64,000 nucleotides of DNA from JBMFVE01 sp049966155 (GTDB lineage Bacteria; Bacteroidota; Ignavibacteria; Kryptoniales; JAKASW01), in NCBI GenBank assembly GCA_049966155.1, contig JBMFVE010000006.1, positions 1 through 64,000 on the forward strand. The letters run 5' to 3'. The notes beneath the pieces are model-generated. The model made no database searches. It saw nothing but the letters and a program-made list of their open reading frames with translations, and was not told the DNA's origin. The translations under genes and the position numbers were made by a program. This document shows, piece by piece, positions 44,905 to 53,288 of the stretch (positions are counted from its first letter, which is position 1; each line of letters opens with the position of its first letter).

Positions 44905-46638
44905 TCACTTCATCAGAATCATCTTCTTTGTGATTGAATTGGATCCCTGCGTTAAAGTATAGAAATAAACGCCGCTCCCGAAATTATCCATATTTATATT
45001 GTAGATGTAGGTACCGGCTGGTTTATAACCCTCATCTACTACCTTAACAAGCTGACCGAGAACATTATATATCTTCAGGCTCATGATACCTGCGTTATTT
45101 AAACTGACTCTAACAGTCGTCGATGGATTAAACGGATTTGGATAATTATTGCTCAACGAAAACTCAGTCGGCAATTCATTTGTTTTCATTTGAATGCCGG
45201 TATATGCTCCAGTAAACCATCCCGGATCCCCAATTGGCTTGCCATCAGTCCCCCCTGTCCTGAGAGCAGCATTGGAGTATTGCATGTCTGTCAGTTCAGG
45301 TAGAGGCCATTGGGGAATCCAGTTGTTTCCAACCAGACTTTGTGGCTTATACCCATATATGCCAGTGGATGCGCTGTTAGTTCTGATATCAACAAAGTAC
45401 TGAAATAAACCAATCCCATTTCCTGTATTGCTATAAAGAACCTGATCAATTGATGGTCCAAAACCAGGATCTACACTGATATTACCTGATTGGGTAAGGT
45501 TTGGCCAGTGAGTTTTATCATTGAACATATTTGTGGTTCTATTATTCATGAATTTCGGCGTGTAAATAGAATCAGCATGTGCGGTATCATCCCATGCCTT
45601 CCAAAAGTTCAGTACTGCCTGTGGTTGATAGTAGTCATTGTTCCTGACCTCTATCACCCTTTTTGCTTCTGCTGTCCAGTCAGGCTTTGTGGTTGCGCTT
45701 GGATTTAAATATTTTGCATTATCTACACTGAGAGTGTCAAGATCGATAATGGACCCGATCTCAAGACTCCATAGCTGATCCCAGTAACCAACATACTCCT
45801 GTTTCGTTATTCCACCAACCCACGTGGCATAAAACAGGTTATCGTTTACTTTTCCATTTGTCACGTTAAATATCCAGAACGGATTCTGGAAGGTAAGCAA
45901 AACACTATTATGAGAAAACTCAAAGTACCTGATATAAGAAGCAGTAACCGGACAAGCCGCATAAGCATTTATAGCAAGGATGGTGTTGTATTTCATAATA
46001 ATTGTATCTGTAATGGCTGTATTATACTGATTACGAAGCGCTTCTCCAGAATACCATTGAGTTGGAGAAATCATATTTCGGAATTTGCAATTAGTAATGA
46101 AAAAAGAATCCCAATTCCCACTGTAAGATATGGCGTTTTCTGGCCAGTCTTCAAATACTACGTTGTCAACATACAATTTAGTCGAGTCACCAGACACCTG
46201 TATTAGTGCTCCAACACCGTTGACGTTGTTTTGGTCAATTGTATTATTTGTAGCGAGACCTGTTAGATATAAATTTTTGAAAACACCTACTGTCTTGTTG
46301 CCATTCATCACAAACAGGTACCAGGAAGTTGAACCGTCTGCCCGGATACCAGGTTGAATACACGGTGGCCTTCCATTTGGACCAAGAGTACCAATGACAC
46401 TAAGGTTAGACTTTACCGAAACAGGGCCGAGGAAGATGTAAGTTGTATCATGGGATACGAGTTTGTATACACTGTGGGCCTGCTGACCGGACGAGGTCGT
46501 ATCATTGTTAATTATCTGGTCAAGACTCCGGGAGTCACTGGCATACACAACCAGTGTATCATTAGAGCCGGCAAGCGCTGCCTTTGACATAAGCACAGCT
46601 CCAATAATCATAACTGTTGCTAGAAGCAACTGTTTCAT
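44905..46638 (-). CDS. T9SS-sorted secreted protein, probable right-handed beta-helix
   Basis: The protein starts with a signal peptide (MKQLLLATVMIIGAVLMSKA, then ALAG). It has repeated short strand units with Asn/Phe ladders typical of pectate-lyase-like beta-helices (VFKNLYLTGLATNN, LYVDNVVFEDW, FFITNCKFRNM, FEFSHNSVLLTF), and a T9SS sorting domain (NNYPNPFNPSTTVRV ... GVYFYTLTQG ... KMILMK). I place the start at ATG 46638, after AAGGAG; an in-frame ATG 23 codons upstream gives an Asn/Lys-rich tail before the signal. It follows the TonB receptor gene after 87 bases. It may bind or cleave a polysaccharide; catalytic residues are not evident. Confidence 0.75.
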   Translation of the reverse strand: MKQLLLATVMIIGAVLMSKAALAGSNDTLVVYASDSRSLDQIINNDTTSSGQQAHSVYKLVSHDTTYIFLGPVSVKSNLSVIGTLGPNGRPPCIQPGIRADGSTSWYLFVMNGNKTVGVFKNLYLTGLATNNTIDQNNVNGVGALIQVSGDSTKLYVDNVVFEDWPENAISYSGNWDSFFITNCKFRNMISPTQWYSGEALRNQYNTAITDTIIMKYNTILAINAYAACPVTASYIRYFEFSHNSVLLTFQNPFWIFNVTNGKVNDNLFYATWVGGITKQEYVGYWDQLWSLEIGSIIDLDTLSVDNAKYLNPSATTKPDWTAEAKRVIEVRNNDYYQPQAVLNFWKAWDDTAHADSIYTPKFMNNRTTNMFNDKTHWPNLTQSGNISVDPGFGPSIDQVLYSNTGNGIGLFQYFVDIRTNSASTGIYGYKPQSLVGNNWIPQWPLPELTDMQYSNAALRTGGTDGKPIGDPGWFTGAYTGIQMKTNELPTEFSLSNNYPNPFNPSTTVRVSLNNAGIMSLKIYNVLGQLVKVVDEGYKPAGTYIYNINMDNFGSGVYFYTLTQGSNSITKKMILMK

Positions 46639-46725
46639 AGGATTTCTCCTTCTGTTTTTGTTAGTGTTAGGTTTGGTTTTATTTTTACTGACAATTAACA
46701 TTCTCATCTGCGCACAGTACAGGGG

Positions 46726-49647
46726 TTAAAATTTCCATCGTAATCCAACGTCTGCTGTCATACCATAATCCTGTATTGACTGTGGCACTCTTGCCAACTG
46801 TAAGACACTGACATCTTTAGCACCATTTATGTTATTTAAGTCGCCGTACAACTCCACACCCGGAATTGGCAATGATTGTTTAAAAGCCAGATCCCATCGC
46901 CTGTAAGCTGCAGTATTCGTCCTGAGCTGCGGCCAAAAATTAACGCCCGTAAAAATGTCAGCCTGGTAAAGCATAGCTAATCTGATGGAAAATCCCCTGT
47001 AGTCAAATCCTATAGATAAATTCGCTATGTTGTCAGGTTGATATAAAAGCCTATCGGTAAACGAAGTATCAATGTAAGTCAAAGTTCGTCCCGTCGACCG
47101 AATCAGTGTATACGGATACTGGGCTTTTGAGAAGATATGAGTGTAGTTAGCACTTAAAACGAGTCCAGAAAGAGGTCCTGGTAAATACCAAAAATGAGTT
47201 TGCCAATCCATCTCCACCCCGTAGTCATTAACCACATAGGTATTATTCACAAAAGTGACCACCTGATATGTTCCGGAAGAAGAAGCAGATCCGAGGAGAC
47301 TGGCTGGAAAATACTGAAGCGCGTTTGTGCCAGAAACATAGAAGAACCACGGATAAATTAGGTTCTTTATTTGTTTTAAAAACCCGCCAATTGTAAAAAG
47401 CCCAATTGTATTATCATAAAAAGAAATATAAGCATCGTAATTCGTTGACCTTGAAGGTGACAACCTGTAATTGTTCCACTGAATCATCCCTGGGGCAACA
47501 TCAATACGGGGGATTATTGAATTGTAATCAGGATACGCAATTGTATTGGTGTAGGACAAACGAATGTCAAACCATGAAGCGGGTTTCCATTTTAGTGAGA
47601 TATCGGGTAACCAGTATCCGTGATCCTGTACCACTGTCGTGTCATAGTGATTATATGATAGCGTGGAGCCACGGCTTTGAATTCCACGGCTTCCCATGTA
47701 TGTTGTACTTAAATCCTGATACCTTATACCAAGTATAGCTGTAACCTGCTCTCCTATGTTCAAAGTAGACATTACGTAAACAGCCGATTGGTTTTCATGC
47801 CCACTGTAATCGTTAGTTGTAGATAAATAGCTGTCATGAACAAAAGCTGACCAGCCATTATTAGCAAGAATAGATTGATAATTCGCTTTAAGATAATCTG
47901 GCAAACCTGAAAAGAGTCCCAGATTTACTGCCTGACCAAGTACATAGTCGCCGCCGAGAAATTTTCCATACCTGAAATTCGGATCGGCAAAAAGTGTTAT
48001 AGGAATTTGATTTTTTATATTCGGAGGTAGATGGTAGTATGCACTTATTAAACTATCAACAAATTGAGCCCCACCATACTGAAACCCGCCTCCATCATAA
48101 ACATCCTGATCAAAAAGCCTTGTTTGATACCTGTACATACCGCCGAACTTAATTTCTCCACCGATGTATTTAGTAAGTTTAAATCCAGCCTTTAAGTCTA
48201 CGGAACTTGATAAAGCTCTCTCTTTTGAAAAGGTGTTGTATGACGTTATGTAGTTCATATATGTCTGGGACAATATATTGTTCGCAGCTACAGGAACTTG
48301 CCTTGGATCAATATTTGCCTGATTATTAAACTGACCCAGACCGGCGGAGTTTTGAAGAAAATCGAGGCTCCAATTGTCCGGCACCTTTTGCTCCGAATAT
48401 GTGTGGGAGATTCTAGCTTCGAGGTAAAAGGGTGAAAATGCCTGCTCGTATTTTATTCCATTTGTGATGCTATTGGTTCGGTTGGGTGATCCTGAAACCA
48501 CGTAATCGTGAGAATTACTTGAGATACCAAATGATTCTGATCTTGTCTCAACATTTCCAAGGCTTGATGTAATAAGATTTGAAAGCTTTATTTGGCCATC
48601 TGGTAATTTGTAATCAGCCACTAACGCCCCATTATATCTAACTATATCTCTATAAATGTAATACAGATTAACTGCGGTCGTGATATAGTCAGTAGTACTA
48701 TTTCCTTTATGATCGTAATTGGCCCCCAGTTCATTTGAGGTCAAATTCTTTCTTTCCACGTCAATTTGAGCAAAAATCCCCAGCTTATCATTTAAAAATC
48801 TATTCTCAGCACTTCCAACGTATTTGTAGTTATTAAATTTGTTATATACATCCGGTAAATTGTTGTATCCACCCTGAGCCAGCAAACTGAACTCAGGTAC
48901 TCCAGGATGAGTTGTCCTCGCTTCACGAAGTTCAAAATTTACCGTCCCGCCAATTACGTTTGCGTCCATATCAGGGGTGACAGTTTTTGAAACCTGTATG
49001 GCGTCCAGCATATTTGAGGAGATCATACTTATGTCTGTACTTCTGTCATCAGGACTCGTTGATGCCATCTGGATGCCATCTATTGTTATTTGACTGAACT
49101 TTGGTGCAAGTCCTCTAACAACCACCTCGGTTCCCTCACCACCATTCCTCAGAACCGAAATCCCCGGGAGTCTTCCCACAGATTCCGCTGCATTCGCATC
49201 CGGCAGTTCCTGAATGCGAGCAGCTGAAACCACATTAACAATTCGATCTGAAGAGAGTTGCTGATTGATTGCGGAATTCTGACCAGCTGCCTGCGCAGTT
49301 ACCACGACCTCTCTTCCCTGGATACCGACTGCTTCAAGCTGAAAGTCTATTTCAACCTCCCCAGCACCCTTGATTGTGACCCGAGCTTCTTTTGATTTAT
49401 ACCCCACATAACTAGCCTTTACAGAATAGGTTCCAGGAGGAACGTTCATAATGACAAACTTGCCATTTAAATCAGTCGAAGCCCCTAAAACAGTTCCTAC
49501 AATAAGAACATTAGCACCCGGAAGGGGCTCTCCTGTACTTAAATCTTTGACGTGACCCCGAACTGTTGCACCCGCTGAAAATGCCGGCTTTGAAAAGGCA
49601 CTTAGCAGAATGCATGCAGCAAAAATAAGAGCAGAGTAATTCCGCAT
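46726..49647 (-). CDS. TonB-dependent outer-membrane receptor
   Basis: The 973-aa protein has a signal peptide (ending PAFSA), a carboxypeptidase-regulatory-like domain (ATVRGHVKDLSTGEPLPGAN ... GTYSVKASYVGYKS, about 27-95), a plug (about 125-240, including RLPGISVLRNGGEGTEVVVR) and a 22-strand-type barrel ending TADVGLRWKF. There is no SusC-like SusD partner next to it. Its neighbours are the spherulin-4-like and beta-helix T9SS-sorted proteins. It probably imports an oligosaccharide released by them. A ribosome binding site, AAAGGAAAGGG, precedes the ATG. Confidence 0.9.
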   Translation of the reverse strand: MRNYSALIFAACILLSAFSKPAFSAGATVRGHVKDLSTGEPLPGANVLIVGTVLGASTDLNGKFVIMNVPPGTYSVKASYVGYKSKEARVTIKGAGEVEIDFQLEAVGIQGREVVVTAQAAGQNSAINQQLSSDRIVNVVSAARIQELPDANAAESVGRLPGISVLRNGGEGTEVVVRGLAPKFSQITIDGIQMASTSPDDRSTDISMISSNMLDAIQVSKTVTPDMDANVIGGTVNFELREARTTHPGVPEFSLLAQGGYNNLPDVYNKFNNYKYVGSAENRFLNDKLGIFAQIDVERKNLTSNELGANYDHKGNSTTDYITTAVNLYYIYRDIVRYNGALVADYKLPDGQIKLSNLITSSLGNVETRSESFGISSNSHDYVVSGSPNRTNSITNGIKYEQAFSPFYLEARISHTYSEQKVPDNWSLDFLQNSAGLGQFNNQANIDPRQVPVAANNILSQTYMNYITSYNTFSKERALSSSVDLKAGFKLTKYIGGEIKFGGMYRYQTRLFDQDVYDGGGFQYGGAQFVDSLISAYYHLPPNIKNQIPITLFADPNFRYGKFLGGDYVLGQAVNLGLFSGLPDYLKANYQSILANNGWSAFVHDSYLSTTNDYSGHENQSAVYVMSTLNIGEQVTAILGIRYQDLSTTYMGSRGIQSRGSTLSYNHYDTTVVQDHGYWLPDISLKWKPASWFDIRLSYTNTIAYPDYNSIIPRIDVAPGMIQWNNYRLSPSRSTNYDAYISFYDNTIGLFTIGGFLKQIKNLIYPWFFYVSGTNALQYFPASLLGSASSSGTYQVVTFVNNTYVVNDYGVEMDWQTHFWYLPGPLSGLVLSANYTHIFSKAQYPYTLIRSTGRTLTYIDTSFTDRLLYQPDNIANLSIGFDYRGFSIRLAMLYQADIFTGVNFWPQLRTNTAAYRRWDLAFKQSLPIPGVELYGDLNNINGAKDVSVLQLARVPQSIQDYGMTADVGLRWKF

Positions 49648-49719
49648 TGACGCATCCCTTTCCTTTAGAAGAAAACCTGGGTTTTAGCCATCAGTAACAG
49701 CATTTGCAAATGGCCACTG

Positions 49720-51894
49720 TTATTTCAATAAAATCATCTTGTTTGTTTTCAAGTAATTTGAAGTTTTAAGAGTATAAAAATAGAGACCACTTGGAAGGTC
49801 ACGAGCGTCAAATACAATACTGTGAGTTCCTGCGTTTTCAAATCCATTAACCAATGTTGCAACACGGCGCCCAAGGATATCAAAAACAATGAGCTGTACA
49901 TAACCGCTCACGGGGATCTCAAATTTCAATACTGTGGAAGGATTAAATGGATTTGGGAAGTTCTGATATAAGCGGTAATTTGACGGAATTTCCGACGTCA
50001 GTGAAGAAACTTCTGTTGGCACCCCTGGCTGAAATATGTAAGAATAGTACTTGTAGTTAGCTGGCGCAGTTTCAACAAGAGAATATGGCGCAGACGATTG
50101 GTTAATTTCTATGAAAAATCTTATTGGATTACTTAATGAAGTTTGAAAAAGTGTTTTTAATGGTATTGCGATTTCAGTACGCCCACCGCTATCAGCCTTT
50201 TGCAAGCCGCTGGCACCTACCCAGGACCAATTAGTGTGACCCGAACCATTGTACTTCCAGAGGCTGTTATTTTCAACCATAAATTCTGCCCCAATTGAAG
50301 CACTGTCCTGATAAACAAAACCTGTTTTGTTAAGACTTGAATCATTGTCAGAATCTATAAAAATATGGTAAAAATATTTTGTGTAGTCGAAGGTTCCGGA
50401 GACCTGATAGCTCAAATAAAGATTAGTTGAATCACCTGCTGCCCAAACATTAACTATATTGGCATTTTGATCAGAGTATGTGCCAGGCTGGAGACTCTGA
50501 ATTGAGTTTAAGGGTTTTACATTTTGCCAGTCACTAAAATGACCGTCTATTTTAATTGATTGGTTTCCTACCGGGTTAGTAGTCGTGTCCACAACCCCCG
50601 TGGCCAGGTAGCCAGTTAACTGTTCAAAATACGATGGCAAAGCTGAGTAAGGGTTGACTCCAGAGAGATTTGTACAATAAATCCAACCTATATTCAAAGA
50701 GCGGGCTCTATTAACAATATTAAGCCAACCGTTGCCAGATATGTTGTAACTAATAACTAAGAAATTGCCTTCGCTATACTTGCTGCACCATGAAGCAGGC
50801 GACCAGCTACTAAATCCTGTGCTATCTTCATAGATACAGATTACGTCAGCTGCCCGTTGTCCATTGTATAATAAGTAGCTTTCTATCGTGTTTGCACCCG
50901 GATTCTCAACAACCAGGGACGAAGAGTCCTTCTGTTTTATATAGCTGTATAGTTGAAGATAATAGCTCTCCTTTCCTGTGGTGTTCGGCTGCTCATCAAC
51001 AAATATACCATTTATTGATGGGTAGAAAGAATACCATCTGTCGACATCTGATTTAACTGAGTCAATTGGTCGCGCTCCATATTGAGTAGATACGTATCCA
51101 ATAACCTTTCCTCCACTATTTTGTAATTTCTTAATTGCAGCATCGTATGAGGCATCATAATTGTATCCAGGCCCACTATTGACATTGGCAATTGCATATA
51201 GCCGACCGGGCATTTTTGCCGCTTCTACTGCCATCCGATCCCAATCTGTACCTGGATAAAAATAAGCAGGTATCATGATTTTCATACCATTTACACCTGG
51301 ACTTAGATATGCATTTTTCCTCAAAGCACCAAAAGCAGGCATAGCATTGGTTCCCGGTTCAGCTCTCCACTGAATCCACACCGAATCACCTTTAGAGACC
51401 TGCAAATCAGAATATGGCACCGCTGCTTCACATGAACTTCCACTAAAGGCTGCCAAAACAGGCTTGCTGGCATTTAACACTCCATTCCAACCCCAGCTGT
51501 CATCACTTTGATTGGCCCCCATAAACTTTTGTAAGTACTGAGCTGAATTAAAAATAATGATCCTGAAGTCTGCACCCATTGTCCACCAGCCGGCAGTGTA
51601 TCCTGTCGATACACTTCTATCAACATCAATATAGATGACGTAGTAGTGATCCCAGTCAATTGGTTGAAATGTACCCCTGACATCAGTTCGTAGATATAGC
51701 GTTGAATCACCAGCAACATAGTAGCCAGCCGTAAAAGTTCCATTAGCCCCCCAGGTTACGTTTGAATCACTGTTGGTTACATACGGAACCACCCCAGTCC
51801 AATCACTGAAGTTACCGTCAATGGTTATTTGAGCATATCCGGTTCTCAATGATACTAGTAAAAGAGCCGTTGCAAGGACCTTTCCATTAACCAT
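49720..51894 (-). CDS. Spherulin-4/GH135-like secreted protein with flanking DOMON/CBM9-like domains and T9SS tail
   Basis: A signal peptide (VLATALLLVSLRTGYA-Q) is followed by a CBM9/DOMON-like domain (ITIDGNFSDWTGV, about 20-170). Then comes a spherulin-4-type barrel (MIPAYFYPGTDWDRM, GKVIGYVSTQYG, INGIFVDEQPN with the Asp-Glu pair, LVVENPGAN; about 200-450). A second copy of the first domain starts SIKIDGHFSDW (about 465-640), and a T9SS sorting domain ends the chain (QNFPNPFNPSTVL ... GLYFYTLKTS ... KMILLK). Characterised spherulin-4 relatives (GH135, Sph3) cleave alpha-1,4-linked galactosaminogalactan. Start ATG 51894 follows GGAGGG. Activity is inferred from family resemblance. Confidence 0.78.
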   Translation of the reverse strand: MVNGKVLATALLLVSLRTGYAQITIDGNFSDWTGVVPYVTNSDSNVTWGANGTFTAGYYVAGDSTLYLRTDVRGTFQPIDWDHYYVIYIDVDRSVSTGYTAGWWTMGADFRIIIFNSAQYLQKFMGANQSDDSWGWNGVLNASKPVLAAFSGSSCEAAVPYSDLQVSKGDSVWIQWRAEPGTNAMPAFGALRKNAYLSPGVNGMKIMIPAYFYPGTDWDRMAVEAAKMPGRLYAIANVNSGPGYNYDASYDAAIKKLQNSGGKVIGYVSTQYGARPIDSVKSDVDRWYSFYPSINGIFVDEQPNTTGKESYYLQLYSYIKQKDSSSLVVENPGANTIESYLLYNGQRAADVICIYEDSTGFSSWSPASWCSKYSEGNFLVISYNISGNGWLNIVNRARSLNIGWIYCTNLSGVNPYSALPSYFEQLTGYLATGVVDTTTNPVGNQSIKIDGHFSDWQNVKPLNSIQSLQPGTYSDQNANIVNVWAAGDSTNLYLSYQVSGTFDYTKYFYHIFIDSDNDSSLNKTGFVYQDSASIGAEFMVENNSLWKYNGSGHTNWSWVGASGLQKADSGGRTEIAIPLKTLFQTSLSNPIRFFIEINQSSAPYSLVETAPANYKYYSYIFQPGVPTEVSSLTSEIPSNYRLYQNFPNPFNPSTVLKFEIPVSGYVQLIVFDILGRRVATLVNGFENAGTHSIVFDARDLPSGLYFYTLKTSNYLKTNKMILLK

Positions 51895-51917
51895 TTTTCC
51901 CTCCATTTTTCAAGTAG

Positions 51918-51946
51918 AGAATAATATCTTTTTTTAAAAAAGTCAA
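51918..51946 (-). promoter_or_regulatory. Sigma70-like promoter of the spherulin-4/TonB unit
   Basis: On the minus strand TTGACT (51946-51941) is followed after 17 bases by TATTCT (51923-51918), about 24 bases before the start codon. The remaining stretch up to about 52197 is AT-rich and shows no gene. Confidence 0.65.
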
Positions 51947-52197
51947 GCTTGATTTAATAAAAAATTAAAAAACTATTTATAACATATTTACTCAGAGGAA
52001 ACGCTTTTTTCCTTTTGAGTTAAAATAAGATGTAAATCATTCCCTTTTTTCCCCCAACAACACATTATTTATGCGGAGACAAATACAGCTCACCAGACTA
52101 TCACACCACAAATTTTTTCCTAATGATAAGCGCTATCAAGTATTCTGTCTTCCAGTCTCATATATAGATTGCTGAACTCACAATATACCTCAAAGGT

Positions 52198-52503
52198 TCA
52201 GGTGGCCATGGAATGAGCTTCCGATTTACAAAAAAAAGTTTCCGTTCTCTCGGTCTTCTTTTCAAGTACAAGATCGCTTATTGTCCACCCGTTCATATGT
52301 GCCAGAGCAACTCCATGTCCTACGCATCCGAGGCTGTAAACGGCCCGTTCATCGCCTAAATATCCCATTGCAGGAGATAAATCTGTTGGTACTGAAACAG
52401 GACCTCCCCATTGATGTGTTATTTTCACGTCTTTTAATACCGGAAAAGTTAGTGCAATATCATCTCTCCTGGCAATTCCATAGCAAAGACGTGTGATAGC
52501 CAC
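52198..52503 (-). pseudogene. C-terminal fragment of a FAD-dependent (DadA/DAO-like) oxidoreductase
   Basis: The roughly 100-residue frame contains THQWGGPVSVPTDLSPAMGY and YSLGCVGHGVALAHMNGW, which match the C-terminal FAD-binding end of DAO-family amine or amino-acid oxidases. These are normally about 400-450 residues with an N-terminal GxGxxG fold, which is absent here. The 5' side is cut off at a perfect inverted repeat, and 33 bases further lies the end of the DJ-1-like gene. The only start is a GTG inside the repeat, without a ribosome binding site. This is most likely a gene remnant. Confidence 0.7.
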
Positions 52504-52524
52504 TGCTGATGGTGGCTATCACAC
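52491..52524. repeat. Perfect 13-bp inverted repeat (hairpin) after the DJ-1-like gene
   Basis: GTGTGATAGCCAC (52491-52503) and GTGGCTATCACAC (52512-52524) are perfect complements with an 8-base loop, 12 bases after the DJ-1/PfpI stop. It probably marks the 3' end of that transcript, but no T-tract follows on the minus strand. It also coincides with the breakpoint of the oxidoreductase remnant. Confidence 0.75.
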
Positions 52525-52535
52525 TTAACAACCAA

Positions 52536-53117
52536 TTACGCTTCTATCCTTGACCCAAGGACTTTCAGGAACTGCCTCATCCACTCAGGATGAGCCGGCC
52601 AGGCAGGTGCCGTTACCAGATTACCATCTGTAACGGCGTTGTCTGCATTTGGACTGACTTCTCCATATATAGCTCCTGCTTTTACACACTCAGGTCCTAC
52701 AGCCGGATATGAGATCATGTGCTTCCCCTTCAACATGTCGGCGGCAGCAAGTATCTGCGGACCGTGACAAATCGCTGCAATCGGCTTTTTCTCAAAAGCC
52801 TTAACAATATCGATGACCTTTTTGTTGAGCCTTAAATATTCTGGTGCTCTTCCCCCTGGTATTACCAGGGCATCATATTCTGACGGATTAACTTCATCAA
52901 AATTTGCAGTAATCTTAAACCGATGCCCCTGGAGCTCAACATAAGTCTGATCTCCAACAAAGTCATGAACCGCTGTCTTCACAGTGTCTCCTGCTCTCTT
53001 GCCTGGACAGACAACATCGACCTTATGCCCAACCATGGTAAGAATTTGATAAGGAACCATCGCCTCGTAGTCCTCGACAAAGTCGCCTACGATCATTAAG
53101 ATCCTTTTTACTGCCAT
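52536..53117 (-). CDS. DJ-1/PfpI family protein
   Basis: The 193-aa cytoplasmic protein has the DJ-1/PfpI fold: MIVGDFVEDYEAMVPYQ with the conserved acidic residue, YDALVIPGGRAPEYL, and the nucleophile elbow C117 in AAICHGPQILAAA, followed by H118. Members act as deglycases, chaperones, glyoxalases or intracellular peptidases; the CHGP elbow and size place it nearest the PfpI/YhbO group. A strong AAAGGAGG site precedes its ATG, and its own promoter lies upstream. It is monocistronic, ending at a hairpin. The exact reaction cannot be decided. Confidence 0.92.
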   Translation of the reverse strand: MAVKRILMIVGDFVEDYEAMVPYQILTMVGHKVDVVCPGKRAGDTVKTAVHDFVGDQTYVELQGHRFKITANFDEVNPSEYDALVIPGGRAPEYLRLNKKVIDIVKAFEKKPIAAICHGPQILAAADMLKGKHMISYPAVGPECVKAGAIYGEVSPNADNAVTDGNLVTAPAWPAHPEWMRQFLKVLGSRIEA

Positions 53118-53220
53118 AGTAGACCTCCTTTTTGATGGATATTAGGTTGAATTAGTTGTGCCTCATTGAGAAAAGAAACTCCGCATTCATGCTAAAATTT
53201 AATGATCAGATCGCAAAATT

Positions 53221-53249
53221 ATTTTACCCTCTTTTATCCGAATAATCAA
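53221..53249 (-). promoter_or_regulatory. Probable promoter of the DJ-1/PfpI gene
   Basis: On the minus strand TTGATT (53249-53244) and TAAAAT (53226-53221) are 17 bases apart, about 105 bases before the start codon. Confidence 0.45.
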
Positions 53250-53288
53250 CAAATAAAAGGACGGAGGCGGGAAATCACACGATCTTTT

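Noticed and set aside
46638..46707. Upstream ATG for the beta-helix T9SS protein
   Set aside because: It puts an Asn/Lys-rich segment before the signal peptide, and the strong ribosome binding site belongs to ATG 46638.
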